Positions 42,650 to 51,641 of a stretch of DNA of 64,000 nt are shown in pieces; position 1 is the stretch's first letter, and each line of letters begins with the position of its first letter. The notes under the pieces are model-generated. The model was not told where the DNA came from and made no database searches. It worked only from the letters and a program-made list of their open reading frames with translations. The translations under genes were made by a program, and so were the position numbers. Source of the DNA: Speluncibacter jeojiensis (GTDB taxonomy: Bacteria > Actinomycetota > Actinomycetes > Mycobacteriales > Mycobacteriaceae). The stretch is taken from contig NZ_JAAIVF010000001.1 of the NCBI RefSeq assembly GCF_029589495.1, forward strand, positions 1,488,001 through 1,552,000, given 5' to 3'.

Positions 42650-43618
42650 ATGAGTGCCGCACCCGACCGCGCGATCGACACCCACGCCCACGTCTACCCG
42701 GCCACCCACCTTGACCGCATCGAGGCGCTCGGCGTGGACCCGGCGACCACGAAGATCGCGCGCGGTCTCGGCGCGGACTCGACGCCTGAGGACATGGGTG
42801 AACGTCTGCGCTGGATGGACACCGCGAACGTCGAGACGCAGGTGCTCTCCGCCATGCCGCAGGGCGCTTACGGACCCGCCGCGGGTGCCGCCGAGGCCAC
42901 TCGCCTCGTCAACGACGAATACGCGGTACTGCTCGACCGCTACCCAGGGCGCTTCCTCGCGTACGGCAGCCTGCCGCTGCCGCACGCCGAGGAGTCGATC
43001 GCCGAAGTGCGGCGGGTGCTCATTGCACCGGGATTCGTCGGCATCACCATCCCGACGGTGTTCCCGGACGGCGCCACCCTATCGGACCCGAGGCTGGACC
43101 CGATCTGGGCGGAACTCGAGGCGCAACGGACGGTCGTGAACATTCACCCGACCGGATCGGGCGCCTGCTCCCACCTGATCGCCGACGCCGGGCTGGCGTG
43201 GGTCAACGGCGCGCCCGTCGAGGACGCCATCGCGGTGCTGCACCTGCTGAAAGCGGATGTTCCGGGACGTTTTCCGTCGATTCGTTTCCACATCGCGCAT
43301 CTCGGCGGGGATCTGCCGTTCCTCGCCCAGCGGATCGAGGACAATTACGAGGACTGGGGTGCGTTCGTGTCGTCACCGGGAGCGTCGCTGCGGCGAATGT
43401 GGTTCGATGCGGCCAACTTCCACGAGCCGTCGCTGCGGCTGGCGGCGGAGACATTCGGCGTCTCCCGGGTGATGGCCGGCTCCGACCACCCGTACTTCCA
43501 GCGGGACAAGTACGTCCGGGCCTTCGACTATGTGCGCGGCTCGCGACTCGACGAATCCGACCGTGCACGGATCCTGTCGGGAAACGCCCGTGCGCTCTAC
43601 GGCGGCACGTCGGGCTGA
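42650..43618 (+). CDS. Amidohydrolase family 2 protein (ACMSD-like TIM barrel)
   Basis: A 322-residue metal-dependent hydrolase or decarboxylase. The first metal motif is DTHAHVYP at residue 10, followed by a middle histidine in VNIHPTGSG, another in FHIAHLGGDLP and the late aspartate in GSDHPYF. This matches the PF04909 type, which includes aminocarboxymuconate-semialdehyde decarboxylase and uronate isomerase-like enzymes. No signal peptide is present. The ATG at 42650 is the first after the parS palindrome; the weak AGG upstream makes the start moderately sure. Substrate unknown. Confidence 0.85.
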   Translation: MSAAPDRAIDTHAHVYPATHLDRIEALGVDPATTKIARGLGADSTPEDMGERLRWMDTANVETQVLSAMPQGAYGPAAGAAEATRLVNDEYAVLLDRYPGRFLAYGSLPLPHAEESIAEVRRVLIAPGFVGITIPTVFPDGATLSDPRLDPIWAELEAQRTVVNIHPTGSGACSHLIADAGLAWVNGAPVEDAIAVLHLLKADVPGRFPSIRFHIAHLGGDLPFLAQRIEDNYEDWGAFVSSPGASLRRMWFDAANFHEPSLRLAAETFGVSRVMAGSDHPYFQRDKYVRAFDYVRGSRLDESDRARILSGNARALYGGTSG

Positions 43619-43747
43619 CGGTCAAAGTGCTCATAGCACGGTGAGTCCCGCTTGTCCCGCATACGTTATTCTCGCGCTGTTGACTGTCGGTCAACCGACC
43701 GCATTCCAGGGGGTGTGGTGTCTGTCGACCGCAAGAAGGTCAGTGTC

Positions 43748-44119
43748 ATGAAACGAGTCGTCGCCAGAACCGCCGTCGCCGTCGCGGGTGCCGCCACCAT
43801 CGCGCTGCTCGCCCAGCCCGGGCTCGCCAACGCGAAGATGAACCAGCCTCCGCAGCAGATCCCCTCCGATGCCATGGTCCTGCACAGCCTGCGCTTCGAC
43901 CACAACCTCGGCGTCGCCTCCCAGAACTCCGGAGTCCCGCAGGCGCTGAACCGGGCCGACCTCACCACACCCATCCACTGATTCGAGGACGGTCTCAACG
44001 CCGCGGCAGACGCGCTGAACAGGGCCTCCGCTGTCGCCGCCGCGAAGCCCGGCAACTGCCGGTACTTCGGCGTCCTGCTCGATCCCGCGGACATGTACTT
44101 CGCCACGAGGAACTGCTGA
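43748..44119 (+). pseudogene. Small exported protein interrupted by an in-frame TGA
   Basis: A signal peptide (KRVVARTAVAVAGAATIALLAQPGLANA, residues 2-29) leads into a 123-codon frame in which codon 78 is TGA (43979-43981). Past it the same frame stays open for 45 codons (FEDGLNAAADALNR, then KPGNCRYFGVLLDP and FATRNC) before a second TGA at 44117. The part after the stop is protein-like, with two cysteines, so a Trp codon TGG changed to TGA is the simplest reading. As written, a 77-residue product would be made. Readthrough is not excluded. I do not recognise the family. Confidence 0.55.
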
Positions 44120-44189
44120 CCTTCACTACGCTGGCTTCGAGCGCACGACGATCGGTTGTGCGAGTGGGGATCCAGATACGGAGGCACAC

Positions 44190-44543
44190 GTGAGCGACTA
44201 CGAAGTCAAGATGATCGTCCTGTCGACCGATGATCTCGACGCGTCGATCGAGTTCTACAGCGAAACCCTCGGCATGCCGCTGAAGTTCCGCGACGGCACC
44301 CATTTCGCGGCCCTCGACGGCGGCGCCGTCACGCTCGCGCTGGCCACCGCGGTCGACCACCCGATCCACGGTCAGGTCGTCGTCGGGATCAAGACCGCCG
44401 ACGTCGACGCTGCAGCGAAGGCCATCGAGGACAGCGGCGGCGGCATCGTCAAGGGCCCGTACGACGACGCACACGAGCGGCGCGCCGTGGTCTACGACAA
44501 CAAGGGCAACGGCCTGGTCTTCTACAGCCCGCTCAACCGGTAG
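44190..44543 (+). CDS. VOC-superfamily protein (glyoxalase-like)
   Basis: A 117-residue protein made of two beta-alpha-beta-beta-beta modules: MIVLSTDDLDASIEFYSETLGMPLKF in the first and GIKTADVDAAAKAIEDSGG with VVYDNKGNGLVFYSP in the second. This is the vicinal oxygen chelate fold used by glyoxalase I, resistance proteins and dioxygenases. GGAGG precedes the GTG at 44190. A terminator follows. Substrate unknown. Confidence 0.85.
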   Translation: MSDYEVKMIVLSTDDLDASIEFYSETLGMPLKFRDGTHFAALDGGAVTLALATAVDHPIHGQVVVGIKTADVDAAAKAIEDSGGGIVKGPYDDAHERRAVVYDNKGNGLVFYSPLNR

Positions 44544-44552
44544 CTGCCCAGA

Positions 44553-44588
44553 TGGGCCTGCCCCCACGAACCGGTGGGGACAGGCCCA
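44553..44588 (+). terminator. Stem-loop terminator after the VOC gene
   Basis: TGGGCCTGCCCCCAC (44553-44567) pairs with GTGGGGACAGGCCCA (44574-44588), with one mismatch, followed by CTTTCGT. Ten bases after the stop codon. Confidence 0.75.
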
Positions 44589-44688
44589 CTTTCGTCCGTA
44601 GTCCCTGTTCAGCGGGAGCTCGTCTCGGCAACCTGGAATCGAGCAGGCGCTCGTCCACGCAGCGCCACGAGATGAAGGCGGAACAGAA

Positions 44689-45948
44689 ATGAGTGAACGG
44701 ACGACCCTACCGAGGCACGGATTGCGCGCGAGCGGAACCGGTTTGGTGCGGTCGACGGTATTCGCCGCGGCGAGCCTGGCGGTGCCGGCCGTCTGGGCAG
44801 CGGTGGTGCTCCTCGCGCTGTGGTGGCGCGCGCCGTGGACGTGGATCGCACCGGTGATCCTCGCGGCGGTGTGGACCTTCGCCCTCGCCTCCCCGATCGC
44901 CGGGCTCTTCCGGCGTCTGGCGCAGCGGTGGAGCGGCATCCGCATCGAGTCCGGCTACCGGGTCGCGGCGCCGATCACCGAGATGTCGACCGGCTACTGG
45001 TGGAACGGTCACACCTATGAGCGCAGCCGGCGCGACGCCGAGCGGGATCAGCGGATGCGCACCTGGTTCCGCGACCCGGCCTACTGGCGCGACGTGCGCT
45101 GGTTGGGCGTGGCGGCGGTTACCGTCGGTCCGCTGTGCGCCGTCCCGGTCGTGGCCCTGGTGGGTGCGGGATTCGCCTTCGCGTATCCGGGTGTCGGCAC
45201 CGTCGTGGTCGGCGTCGTGCTGGTCCTGGTGGCGGCCGTGGTGTCGCGACATGTTTGGAGGGTGGCTCCGCCGGTCGCGGCCCGTCACCTGCGCGCGCCG
45301 GAGGCCACCGACATGGCCGAACGGGTACAGGAGTTGACCGAGCAGCGTGCCGATGCCACAGCCGCGCAGGCGGCGGAGATCCGGCGGATCGAGCGCAGCC
45401 TGCACGACGGGGCGCAGGCCCGGCTGGTGGCGGTCGGCCTGTCGCTGGCGACGGCGGAGCGGCTCATGGACAGCGACCCCGAACGGGCTCGCGTGCTGGT
45501 TCGTGAGGCACGCGAGGCAACCTCCACGTCGCTGGCGGAACTGCGCGACCTCGTGCGTGGGGTGAATCCGCCAGTGCTGGTCGAGCGGGGTCTGGTCGAC
45601 GCGGTGCGGGCGCTCGCGCTGGACAGCGCCTCGGAGGTGACGGTGGCCGCCGAAGAGGCTGTGCAGCTGGAACACCCGATCGCCTCGGCGCTGTACTTCA
45701 GCGTCGCAGAGTTGCTGGCCAACGTCGGTAAGCACGCCGGATCGGCGCGCGTCGACGTGCACATCGCAAGGGACGGTCACCGGGTGGTGGTCGAGGTTCG
45801 GGACGACGGTCCGGGCGGGGCGGCGTCGACGCCCGGCGGCGGGCTGGACGGTATCCGCGGCCGGCTCGCCGTCTTCGACGGCGCCCTGACGGTCGACAGT
45901 CCGGCCGGCGGCCCGACGAGCGTGAGAATGGTTGTGCCCTGCGGATAG
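44689..45948 (+). CDS. NarL/DesK-type sensor histidine kinase
   Basis: A 419-residue membrane kinase. Two N-terminal membrane helices (residues 22-65), a cytoplasmic loop with WWNGHTYERSRRDAERD, two further helices (140-190), then a HisKA_3 dimer domain with the phosphoacceptor histidine in EIRRIERSLHDGAQARL near residue 240. The ATPase domain has an N-box-like ELLANVGKHAG and the G box DDGPGGAAS near GLDGIRGRLA. The pairing with the following response regulator is clear: the two genes overlap. The signal is unknown. Confidence 0.88.
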   Translation: MSERTTLPRHGLRASGTGLVRSTVFAAASLAVPAVWAAVVLLALWWRAPWTWIAPVILAAVWTFALASPIAGLFRRLAQRWSGIRIESGYRVAAPITEMSTGYWWNGHTYERSRRDAERDQRMRTWFRDPAYWRDVRWLGVAAVTVGPLCAVPVVALVGAGFAFAYPGVGTVVVGVVLVLVAAVVSRHVWRVAPPVAARHLRAPEATDMAERVQELTEQRADATAAQAAEIRRIERSLHDGAQARLVAVGLSLATAERLMDSDPERARVLVREAREATSTSLAELRDLVRGVNPPVLVERGLVDAVRALALDSASEVTVAAEEAVQLEHPIASALYFSVAELLANVGKHAGSARVDVHIARDGHRVVVEVRDDGPGGAASTPGGGLDGIRGRLAVFDGALTVDSPAGGPTSVRMVVPCG

Positions 45949-46592
45949 TAGTGGCCGAGGACCTGTACCTGTTGCGGGACGGCATCGTCCGCCTGCTCGA
46001 GGCGTACGGACACGAGGTGGTCGCGACCGCGGGCACCGGTCCGGACACCCTCGACGTGCTGTTGAGTCGGCGTCCGGATATCGCGGTGGTCGACGTGCGC
46101 ATGCCGCCGACGAACACCGATGAGGGGTTGATGGCCGCCCTGGCGGCGCGTCGGGAGTTTCCCGGGCTGCCGGTGCTGATCCTGTCCCAGCACGTCGAGC
46201 AGTTGTATGCGCGTGAGTTGCTCGCGGATGCGTCCGGTGGCGTGGGATATCTGCTCAAGGACAGTGTATTCGAAGCCGATCAGTTCCTCGACGCGTGCGA
46301 GCGGGTGGCGGCCGGGGGAACCGCGATGGACCCCGCGGTGATCGCCAAACTGCTCGCCGGCCCGGCGCGGAGCGCACAGCTGGATCGGCTGACCGAACGA
46401 GAACGCTCGGTGCTGGCACTGATGGCACAGGGCCTGTCCAACACCGCCATCGCCGGCCGATTGTTTCTCAGCGACAGTGCGATCGGCAAGTACACGACGT
46501 CGATGTTCGACAAGCTCGGGATCCACGACGATGCAAACGCGAACCGGCGGGTGCGCGCCGTGCTCGCGTATCTCGGGGCGGTGGGTGGGTGA
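45939..46592 (+). CDS. NarL-type response regulator with a possible CTG start
   Basis: A 217-residue regulator. The receiver domain has VVAEDLYLLRDG, the phosphoacceptor aspartate in AVVDVRMPP and the lysine in YLLKDS; the LuxR-type helix-turn-helix is LTERERSVLALMAQGLSNTAIAGRLFLSDSAIGKYTTSMFDKL. The ordinary start would be GTG at 45951, but that removes the first beta strand. A CTG at 45939 restores LRIVVAED, the normal opening of this family, and would overlap the kinase gene by ten bases. If GTG is used, the domain would be incomplete. Confidence 0.85.
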   Translation: MRIVVAEDLYLLRDGIVRLLEAYGHEVVATAGTGPDTLDVLLSRRPDIAVVDVRMPPTNTDEGLMAALAARREFPGLPVLILSQHVEQLYARELLADASGGVGYLLKDSVFEADQFLDACERVAAGGTAMDPAVIAKLLAGPARSAQLDRLTERERSVLALMAQGLSNTAIAGRLFLSDSAIGKYTTSMFDKLGIHDDANANRRVRAVLAYLGAVGG

Positions 46593-46595
46593 AAG

Positions 46596-46949
46596 TCAGT
46601 CCGGGTGGGACACGATGTTGAGGACGTTGCCGTCGGGTGCGCGAACGAAGAACCGGCGCACCCCCCACTCCTCGGTGGTGAGCGGGTGCACGATCTCGTA
46701 GCCGCGTTCCTGAGCTTCCGCGTACGCCGCCTCGACGTCGTCGGTATGCACCGAGATCACCGAGTCCTCGGCAGCGGTGGCGTCGCGGGTCACGAGTTGG
46801 ACGTGCACGCCGGTGTCCGGGTCGGTGTAGCGGGCGACCCAGCCCAGGTTGAACTCTTCGTCGCGCAGCCCCAGGAAGTCCGTGTAGAAGCTGCGTGCCG
46901 CCTCGAGGTCGGCGACGGGCAGATTCGTGGTGATCTGCTTCGCTCTCAT
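46596..46949 (-). CDS. VOC-superfamily protein (glyoxalase/bleomycin resistance-like)
   Basis: A 117-residue protein with the VOC pattern: LPVADLEAARSFYTDFLGLR in the first module and SVHTDDVEAAYAEAQERGYEIVHPLTTEEWGVRRFFVRAPDGNVLNIVSH in the second. GGAGGA lies directly before the ATG at 46949, which beats the TTG at 46961. It is convergent with the response regulator and lies after pyruvate carboxylase on the same strand. Substrate unknown. Confidence 0.85.
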   Translation of the reverse strand: MRAKQITTNLPVADLEAARSFYTDFLGLRDEEFNLGWVARYTDPDTGVHVQLVTRDATAAEDSVISVHTDDVEAAYAEAQERGYEIVHPLTTEEWGVRRFFVRAPDGNVLNIVSHPD

Positions 46950-47004
46950 CTGTTCCTCCAACGCAGACGTTGTGTCATTCGGCAGGAATTCAGCGCCTCA
47001 CCGA

Positions 47005-50000
47005 TCATGACACCACCACGAGCAGATCCCCGCCCTCGACCTGGCGGGGTCCCCGCACGGCAACACGGGCGACGGTGCCGGAGCGGGTGGCGGTGATGGC
47101 GGCCTCCATCTTCATCGCCTCGATCGTCGCGACGGTTTCGCCGGCCACCACCTCGTCACCGACCTCGACGACCGTGGTGACTGCTCCGGTGAACGGTGCC
47201 GCGATGTGGCCGGGATCCTCCCGATCGGCCCTTTCCGCGGCCGGGTGGTCGGTAGCGATGGACCGGTCGCGTACCTGCACCGGTCGCAACTGGCCGTTGA
47301 GGATGCACATGACCGTGCGCATGCCCCGGTCATCGGGTTCCGAGATCGCCTCGAGTCCGATCAGCAGTTCGACGCCCCTGCCGAGTGCGACGCGGTGCTC
47401 CTCGCCGCGGTGCAGGCCGTACAGGAACTGGTCGGCCGACAACAGAGACGTGTCGCCGAACCTCATTCGATGCTCGTTGAATTCCCTTGTCGGGCCGGGA
47501 AACAGCAGACGGTTGAGCGTCGCCCGGCGTTCCTTCGACGTGCCCGCCAGACCCTTCTCGTCCTCCGCGGTCAGCGGGATCTCGGGCTTGGCCTCTCCGC
47601 GACCCTCGAGGGCCTTGCTGCGGAACGGCTCGGGCCAGCCACCTGCTGGCGTGCCGAGTTCGCCGCGCAGGAAACCGACGACCGAGTCGGGGATGTCGAA
47701 CGTCGCCGGATCCGCCGCGAAGTGGTCGGCGAGGACGTTGGAGCCGACCAGATGCAGCGCGAGGTCGCCGACGACCTTCGACGACGGCGTGACCTTGATC
47801 AGGCGTCCGAGCATGCGATCGGCAGCCGTGTACCTGGCCTCGACCTCCTCGAAGCGGTCGCCGAGGCCGAGGGCGATGGCCTGCAGACGCAGGTTGGACA
47901 ACTGCCCGCCCGGGATCTCGTGGGTGTAGACGCGTCCGGTGGGCGCCGGAATGCCGGACTCGAACGGCGCGTACACCTTGCGCAGCGCCTCCCAGTACGG
48001 CTCGAGGTCGCACACGGCCTGCAGGTCGATCCCGGTGTCGCGGTCGCCGTGCGCGGTCGCCGCGACGATCGCCGACAACGCGGGCTGACTGGTGGTACCG
48101 GCCAGCGGCGCCGCGGCGCCGTCGACGGCGTCCGCTCCTGCCTGCCAGGCGGCGAGGTACGTGGCCAGCTGCCCGCCCGGGGTGTCGTGGGTGTGGATGT
48201 GCACGGGCAGGTCGAAGTTGGCGCGCAACGCTGTCACCAGTGTGGTGGCCGCGGGCGCCCGGAGCAGCCCGGCCATGTCCTTGATGGCCAGCACGTGGGC
48301 GCCCGCATCGACGATCTGCTCGGCGAGCCGCAGGTAATAGTCGAGTGTGTAGAGCTTCTCGTTCGGATCCGTGAGGTCACCGGTGTAGGACAGGGCCACC
48401 TCGGCGACGGTCGTACCGGTTTCGCGGACCGCGTCGATCGCCGGTCGCATCTGGTCGACGTTGTTGAGCGCGTCGAAGATCCGGAAGATGTCGACGCCGG
48501 TGGATGTGGCCTCCTCCACGAACGCACACGTCACCTGCTCCGGGTAGGGCGTGTAGCCGACGGTGTTGCGCCCGCGCAGCAGCATCTGCAGGCAAATGTT
48601 CGGTACGGACTCGCGCAGCGCCGCGAGCCGGTCCCACGGATCCTCGCGCAGGAAGCGCAGCGCCACATCGTAAGTGGCGCCGCCCCACGCCTCGATCGAC
48701 AGCAACTGCGGGGTCATCCTGGCCACATGCGGTGCCACCTCCACCAACCCGGAGGTGCGCACCCGGGTGGCCAGCAACGACTGGTGTGCGTCGCGGAAGG
48801 TGGTGTCGGTGACCGCCAGTGCCTTCTGCTCCCGCAGCGCTGCCGCGAAACCGACGGGTCCCAACCGGCGCAACCGGTCGCGGGAGCCCACCGGCGCCGC
48901 GACCGACAGATCCAGCGGCGGCAGTTTGGTTCGTGGCCGGACCGAGGTGGGACGTTCGCCGTACGGCTTGTTGACGGTGACATCCGCCAGATACTCGAGG
49001 ATCCTCGTGCCGCGGTCCGCCGAATGATGGGAGACGAGGAGGTTGGGCCGCTCCTCGATGAACGACGTCGTCACCTCGCCGGCACGAAACTCCGGATCGT
49101 CGAGCACGGCCTGCAGGAACGGGATGTTCGTAGCGACACCGCGGATGCGGAACTCGGTGACCGCCCGGCGGGCGCGGGCGACCGCGGTCGGGAAATCGCG
49201 TCCCCGGCAGGTCAGCTTGACGAGCATCGAATCGAAGTGCGCACCGACCTCGGCGCCGAGGGTGGCGCCGCCGTCCAGTCGCACCCCCGCCCCACCCGGG
49301 GTGCGGTATCCGGAGATGCGGCCGGTGTCGGGGCGGAACCCGTCGGCAGGGTCCTCTGTGGTGATGCGGCACTGCAGCGCCGCCCCGCGGATCGCGATCG
49401 TGTCCTGCGAGAGCCCGAGATCGGTGAGGGTCTCGCCCGCCGCGATCCGCAACTGTGCCTGCACCAGGTCGACGTCCGTGATCTCCTCGGTCACCGTGTG
49501 CTCCACCTGGATACGCGGATTCATCTCGATGAAGACATGATTGCCGTGGGTGTCGAGGAGGAATTCGACGGTGCCGGCACAGCGGTAGCCGATCTGCTTC
49601 GCGAAGGCCACTGCGTCCGCGCAGATCCGATCGCGCAGGTCCGGCGCGAGATTCGGTGCCGGTGCCAGTTCGATCACCTTCTGGTGCCGACGCTGCACCG
49701 AGCAGTCCCGTTCGAACAGGTGGATGACATTGCCGTGTCCGTCGGCGAGGATCTGCACCTCGATGTGCCGCGGGTCGACGACGGCCTGCTCGAGGAACAC
49801 CGTCGCGTCCCCGAACGCCGACTCGGCTTCCCGCGATGCCGCCTCGATCGCCTCCCGCAACTGCTCCGGTTCGGCGACCCGCCGCATGCCGCGCCCGCCA
49901 CCGCCGGCGACGGCCTTGACGAACACAGGGAACTCGAGACTCCCGGCGCCGGCGAGCAACGCATCGACGTCGGCGGAGGGCTCCGAGGATGCGAGCACCG

Positions 50001-50388
50001 GCAGACCCGCCGCCTTCGCCGCCTCGATCGCGCGGGCTTTGTTGCCGGTCACCTCGAGCACTGCGGCGGACGGTCCGACGAACGTGATGCCGTGCTCCTC
50101 GCATGCCGCCGCCAGATCCGGGTTCTCGGACAGGAATCCGTAGCCCGGATAGATCGCGTCTGCGCCCGATTGTTCTGCAGTAGAGATGATTTCGTCTACC
50201 GAGAGGTAGGAGCGCACCGGATGGCCGACCTCGCCGATCTGATAGGCCTCGTCGGCCTTGAGGCGATGCGCCGAGTTGCGGTCTTCGTACGGGAACACCG
50301 CGACCGTGCCGGCGCCGAGTTCGTATGCGGCGCGGAATGCGCGGATCGCGATTTCGCCGCGGTTGGCGACGAGGACTTTGTCGAACAT
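47005..50388 (-). CDS. pyc: Pyruvate carboxylase
   Basis: A 1127-residue biotin enzyme that turns pyruvate, bicarbonate and ATP into oxaloacetate, refilling the citric acid cycle. Order of domains: biotin carboxylase (residues 1-450; KAVAGGGGRGMRRV and EMNPRIQVEHTVTEE), carboxyltransferase (about 520-800; DTTFRDAHQSLLATRVRT), and a C-terminal biotinyl domain with the lysine in EAMKMEAAITA. All are full length. It follows prpC by 107 bases; a long inverted repeat lies between. Oxaloacetate supply for the methylcitrate cycle is a natural link. Confidence 0.97.
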   Translation of the reverse strand: MFDKVLVANRGEIAIRAFRAAYELGAGTVAVFPYEDRNSAHRLKADEAYQIGEVGHPVRSYLSVDEIISTAEQSGADAIYPGYGFLSENPDLAAACEEHGITFVGPSAAVLEVTGNKARAIEAAKAAGLPVLASSEPSADVDALLAGAGSLEFPVFVKAVAGGGGRGMRRVAEPEQLREAIEAASREAESAFGDATVFLEQAVVDPRHIEVQILADGHGNVIHLFERDCSVQRRHQKVIELAPAPNLAPDLRDRICADAVAFAKQIGYRCAGTVEFLLDTHGNHVFIEMNPRIQVEHTVTEEITDVDLVQAQLRIAAGETLTDLGLSQDTIAIRGAALQCRITTEDPADGFRPDTGRISGYRTPGGAGVRLDGGATLGAEVGAHFDSMLVKLTCRGRDFPTAVARARRAVTEFRIRGVATNIPFLQAVLDDPEFRAGEVTTSFIEERPNLLVSHHSADRGTRILEYLADVTVNKPYGERPTSVRPRTKLPPLDLSVAAPVGSRDRLRRLGPVGFAAALREQKALAVTDTTFRDAHQSLLATRVRTSGLVEVAPHVARMTPQLLSIEAWGGATYDVALRFLREDPWDRLAALRESVPNICLQMLLRGRNTVGYTPYPEQVTCAFVEEATSTGVDIFRIFDALNNVDQMRPAIDAVRETGTTVAEVALSYTGDLTDPNEKLYTLDYYLRLAEQIVDAGAHVLAIKDMAGLLRAPAATTLVTALRANFDLPVHIHTHDTPGGQLATYLAAWQAGADAVDGAAAPLAGTTSQPALSAIVAATAHGDRDTGIDLQAVCDLEPYWEALRKVYAPFESGIPAPTGRVYTHEIPGGQLSNLRLQAIALGLGDRFEEVEARYTAADRMLGRLIKVTPSSKVVGDLALHLVGSNVLADHFAADPATFDIPDSVVGFLRGELGTPAGGWPEPFRSKALEGRGEAKPEIPLTAEDEKGLAGTSKERRATLNRLLFPGPTREFNEHRMRFGDTSLLSADQFLYGLHRGEEHRVALGRGVELLIGLEAISEPDDRGMRTVMCILNGQLRPVQVRDRSIATDHPAAERADREDPGHIAAPFTGAVTTVVEVGDEVVAGETVATIEAMKMEAAITATRSGTVARVAVRGPRQVEGGDLLVVVS

Positions 50389-50423
50389 GCGTGATGAACC
50401 TCGGGGAGTGGTCGAGGGAAGGG

Positions 50424-50476
50424 TGCGCCCCGGGACCAGGAGACGGCGATGTCAGTGAATCCGCTCCCGGGGCGCA
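50424..50476 (-). terminator. Inverted repeat between prpC and pyc
   Basis: TGCGCCCCGGGA (50424-50435) and TCCCGGGGCGCA (50465-50476) are perfect 12-base arms with a 29-base loop, 19 bases after the prpC stop. It may end the prpDBC transcript or work as an attenuator for pyc. Confidence 0.5.
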
Positions 50477-50495
50477 GTTCGGGGAGGTAGGTGGG

Positions 50496-51641
50496 TCAGG
50501 AGCGCACGGTGCGCTGCGGGACCCCGTTGTATTCGCTGAGAGGACGGATCAGTGCGTTCGACTCGAGTTGCTCGATGACGTGGGCGGTCCACCCGGTGAT
50601 CCGGGCCATCACGAAGATCGGCGTGAACATCTCGATGTCGAAGCCCATCAGGTAGTACGCCGGGCCGGTGGGGAAGTCGAGGTTCGGCTTGATGCCGGTC
50701 GCCTCGTACATGGTGTCCTCGAGGATCCGGTAGATCTGCACCCACTTCTCGCCGTCGGTGCGGTCGGCGACGGCGAAGAACGCGTCCCGCATGGTCGGCA
50801 CCCGCGAATCACCGTCCTTGTAGACGCGGTGGCCGAATCCCATGACCTTCTCCTTGCGCGACAACTTGTCCCGCAGCCACCGCTCGGCGTTCTCCGGATC
50901 ACCGATCGCGAGCATGTCGTGCATGACGGCCTCGTTCGCGCCGCCGTGCAACGGTCCCTTGAGCGCCCCGATGGCGGCGGTGACCGCGCTGTAGATGTCC
51001 GAGAGTGTCGAGGTGACCACGCGGGCGGTGAAGGTCGAGGCGTTGAAACTGTGCTCGGCATAAAGGATCAGCGACACCTCGAAGGCCCGGACGATCTCCG
51101 GTTCCGGGACCTCGCCGAAGCACATGTGCAGAAAGTTCTCGGCGAAGCCGAGGTCCGGGCACGGCGGGATCGGGTCGAGCCCGTGCCGGCGCCGATGGTC
51201 GACGGCGATGACGGTGGGCAGCACCGCCATCATCCGCAGCGCCTTGGCGTGGTCGGCGGTCGGGGAGTTGTCGTCCTCCTCGGGATCCTCGGCGCCGAGG
51301 TAGCTGATCGCAGTGCGGACCACGTCCATCGGGTGGCAGTTCTCCGGCAGCTTGGTGACGAGCCCGATCAGCGACCTGTCGGCACGGCGTGCGGCGCGCT
51401 CGCGTTCGACGAACCGCGCGACCTCGTCGGGGTTGGGCAACTCGCCGCTCCACAACAGGTACGCGACCTGCTCGAAGCTGCAGTGCACGGCGAGGTCCTG
51501 GACCGGATAGCCGCGGTAGGTCAGCGTGTTGGTCTCGGGGACGACCTTGGAGATCGCGGTGGTGTCCACGACGACGCCGGCGAGGCCCTTGGCGATGGCG
51601 GGGCTGACGGCCGGGGCCGTTCGGTGCTCGAGCTGAGTCAT
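50496..51641 (-). CDS. prpC: 2-methylcitrate synthase (citrate synthase family)
   Basis: A 381-residue enzyme that condenses propionyl-CoA with oxaloacetate. The family residues are visible: LHGGANEAVM, GFGHRVYKDGDSR, and the catalytic Asp in PNLDFPTGPAYY. The choice of methylcitrate over citrate synthase rests on its place in the prpDBC operon. ATG 51641 shares its first base with the prpB stop (TGATG) and has AGGAG upstream; a GTG one codon earlier is also possible. Confidence 0.92.
   Translation of the reverse strand: MTQLEHRTAPAVSPAIAKGLAGVVVDTTAISKVVPETNTLTYRGYPVQDLAVHCSFEQVAYLLWSGELPNPDEVARFVERERAARRADRSLIGLVTKLPENCHPMDVVRTAISYLGAEDPEEDDNSPTADHAKALRMMAVLPTVIAVDHRRRHGLDPIPPCPDLGFAENFLHMCFGEVPEPEIVRAFEVSLILYAEHSFNASTFTARVVTSTLSDIYSAVTAAIGALKGPLHGGANEAVMHDMLAIGDPENAERWLRDKLSRKEKVMGFGHRVYKDGDSRVPTMRDAFFAVADRTDGEKWVQIYRILEDTMYEATGIKPNLDFPTGPAYYLMGFDIEMFTPIFVMARITGWTAHVIEQLESNALIRPLSEYNGVPQRTVRS

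Noticed and set aside
43979-43981. In-frame TGA as a selenocysteine codon
   Set aside because: No stem-loop typical of a selenocysteine insertion element is clear after the codon, and the host lineage rarely uses selenoproteins; a Trp-to-stop change is simpler.
47206-50394. 1062-residue forward ORF opposite pyc
   Set aside because: It is a shadow of pyruvate carboxylase, with the typical Arg/Gln/Asp-rich composition and no domains.
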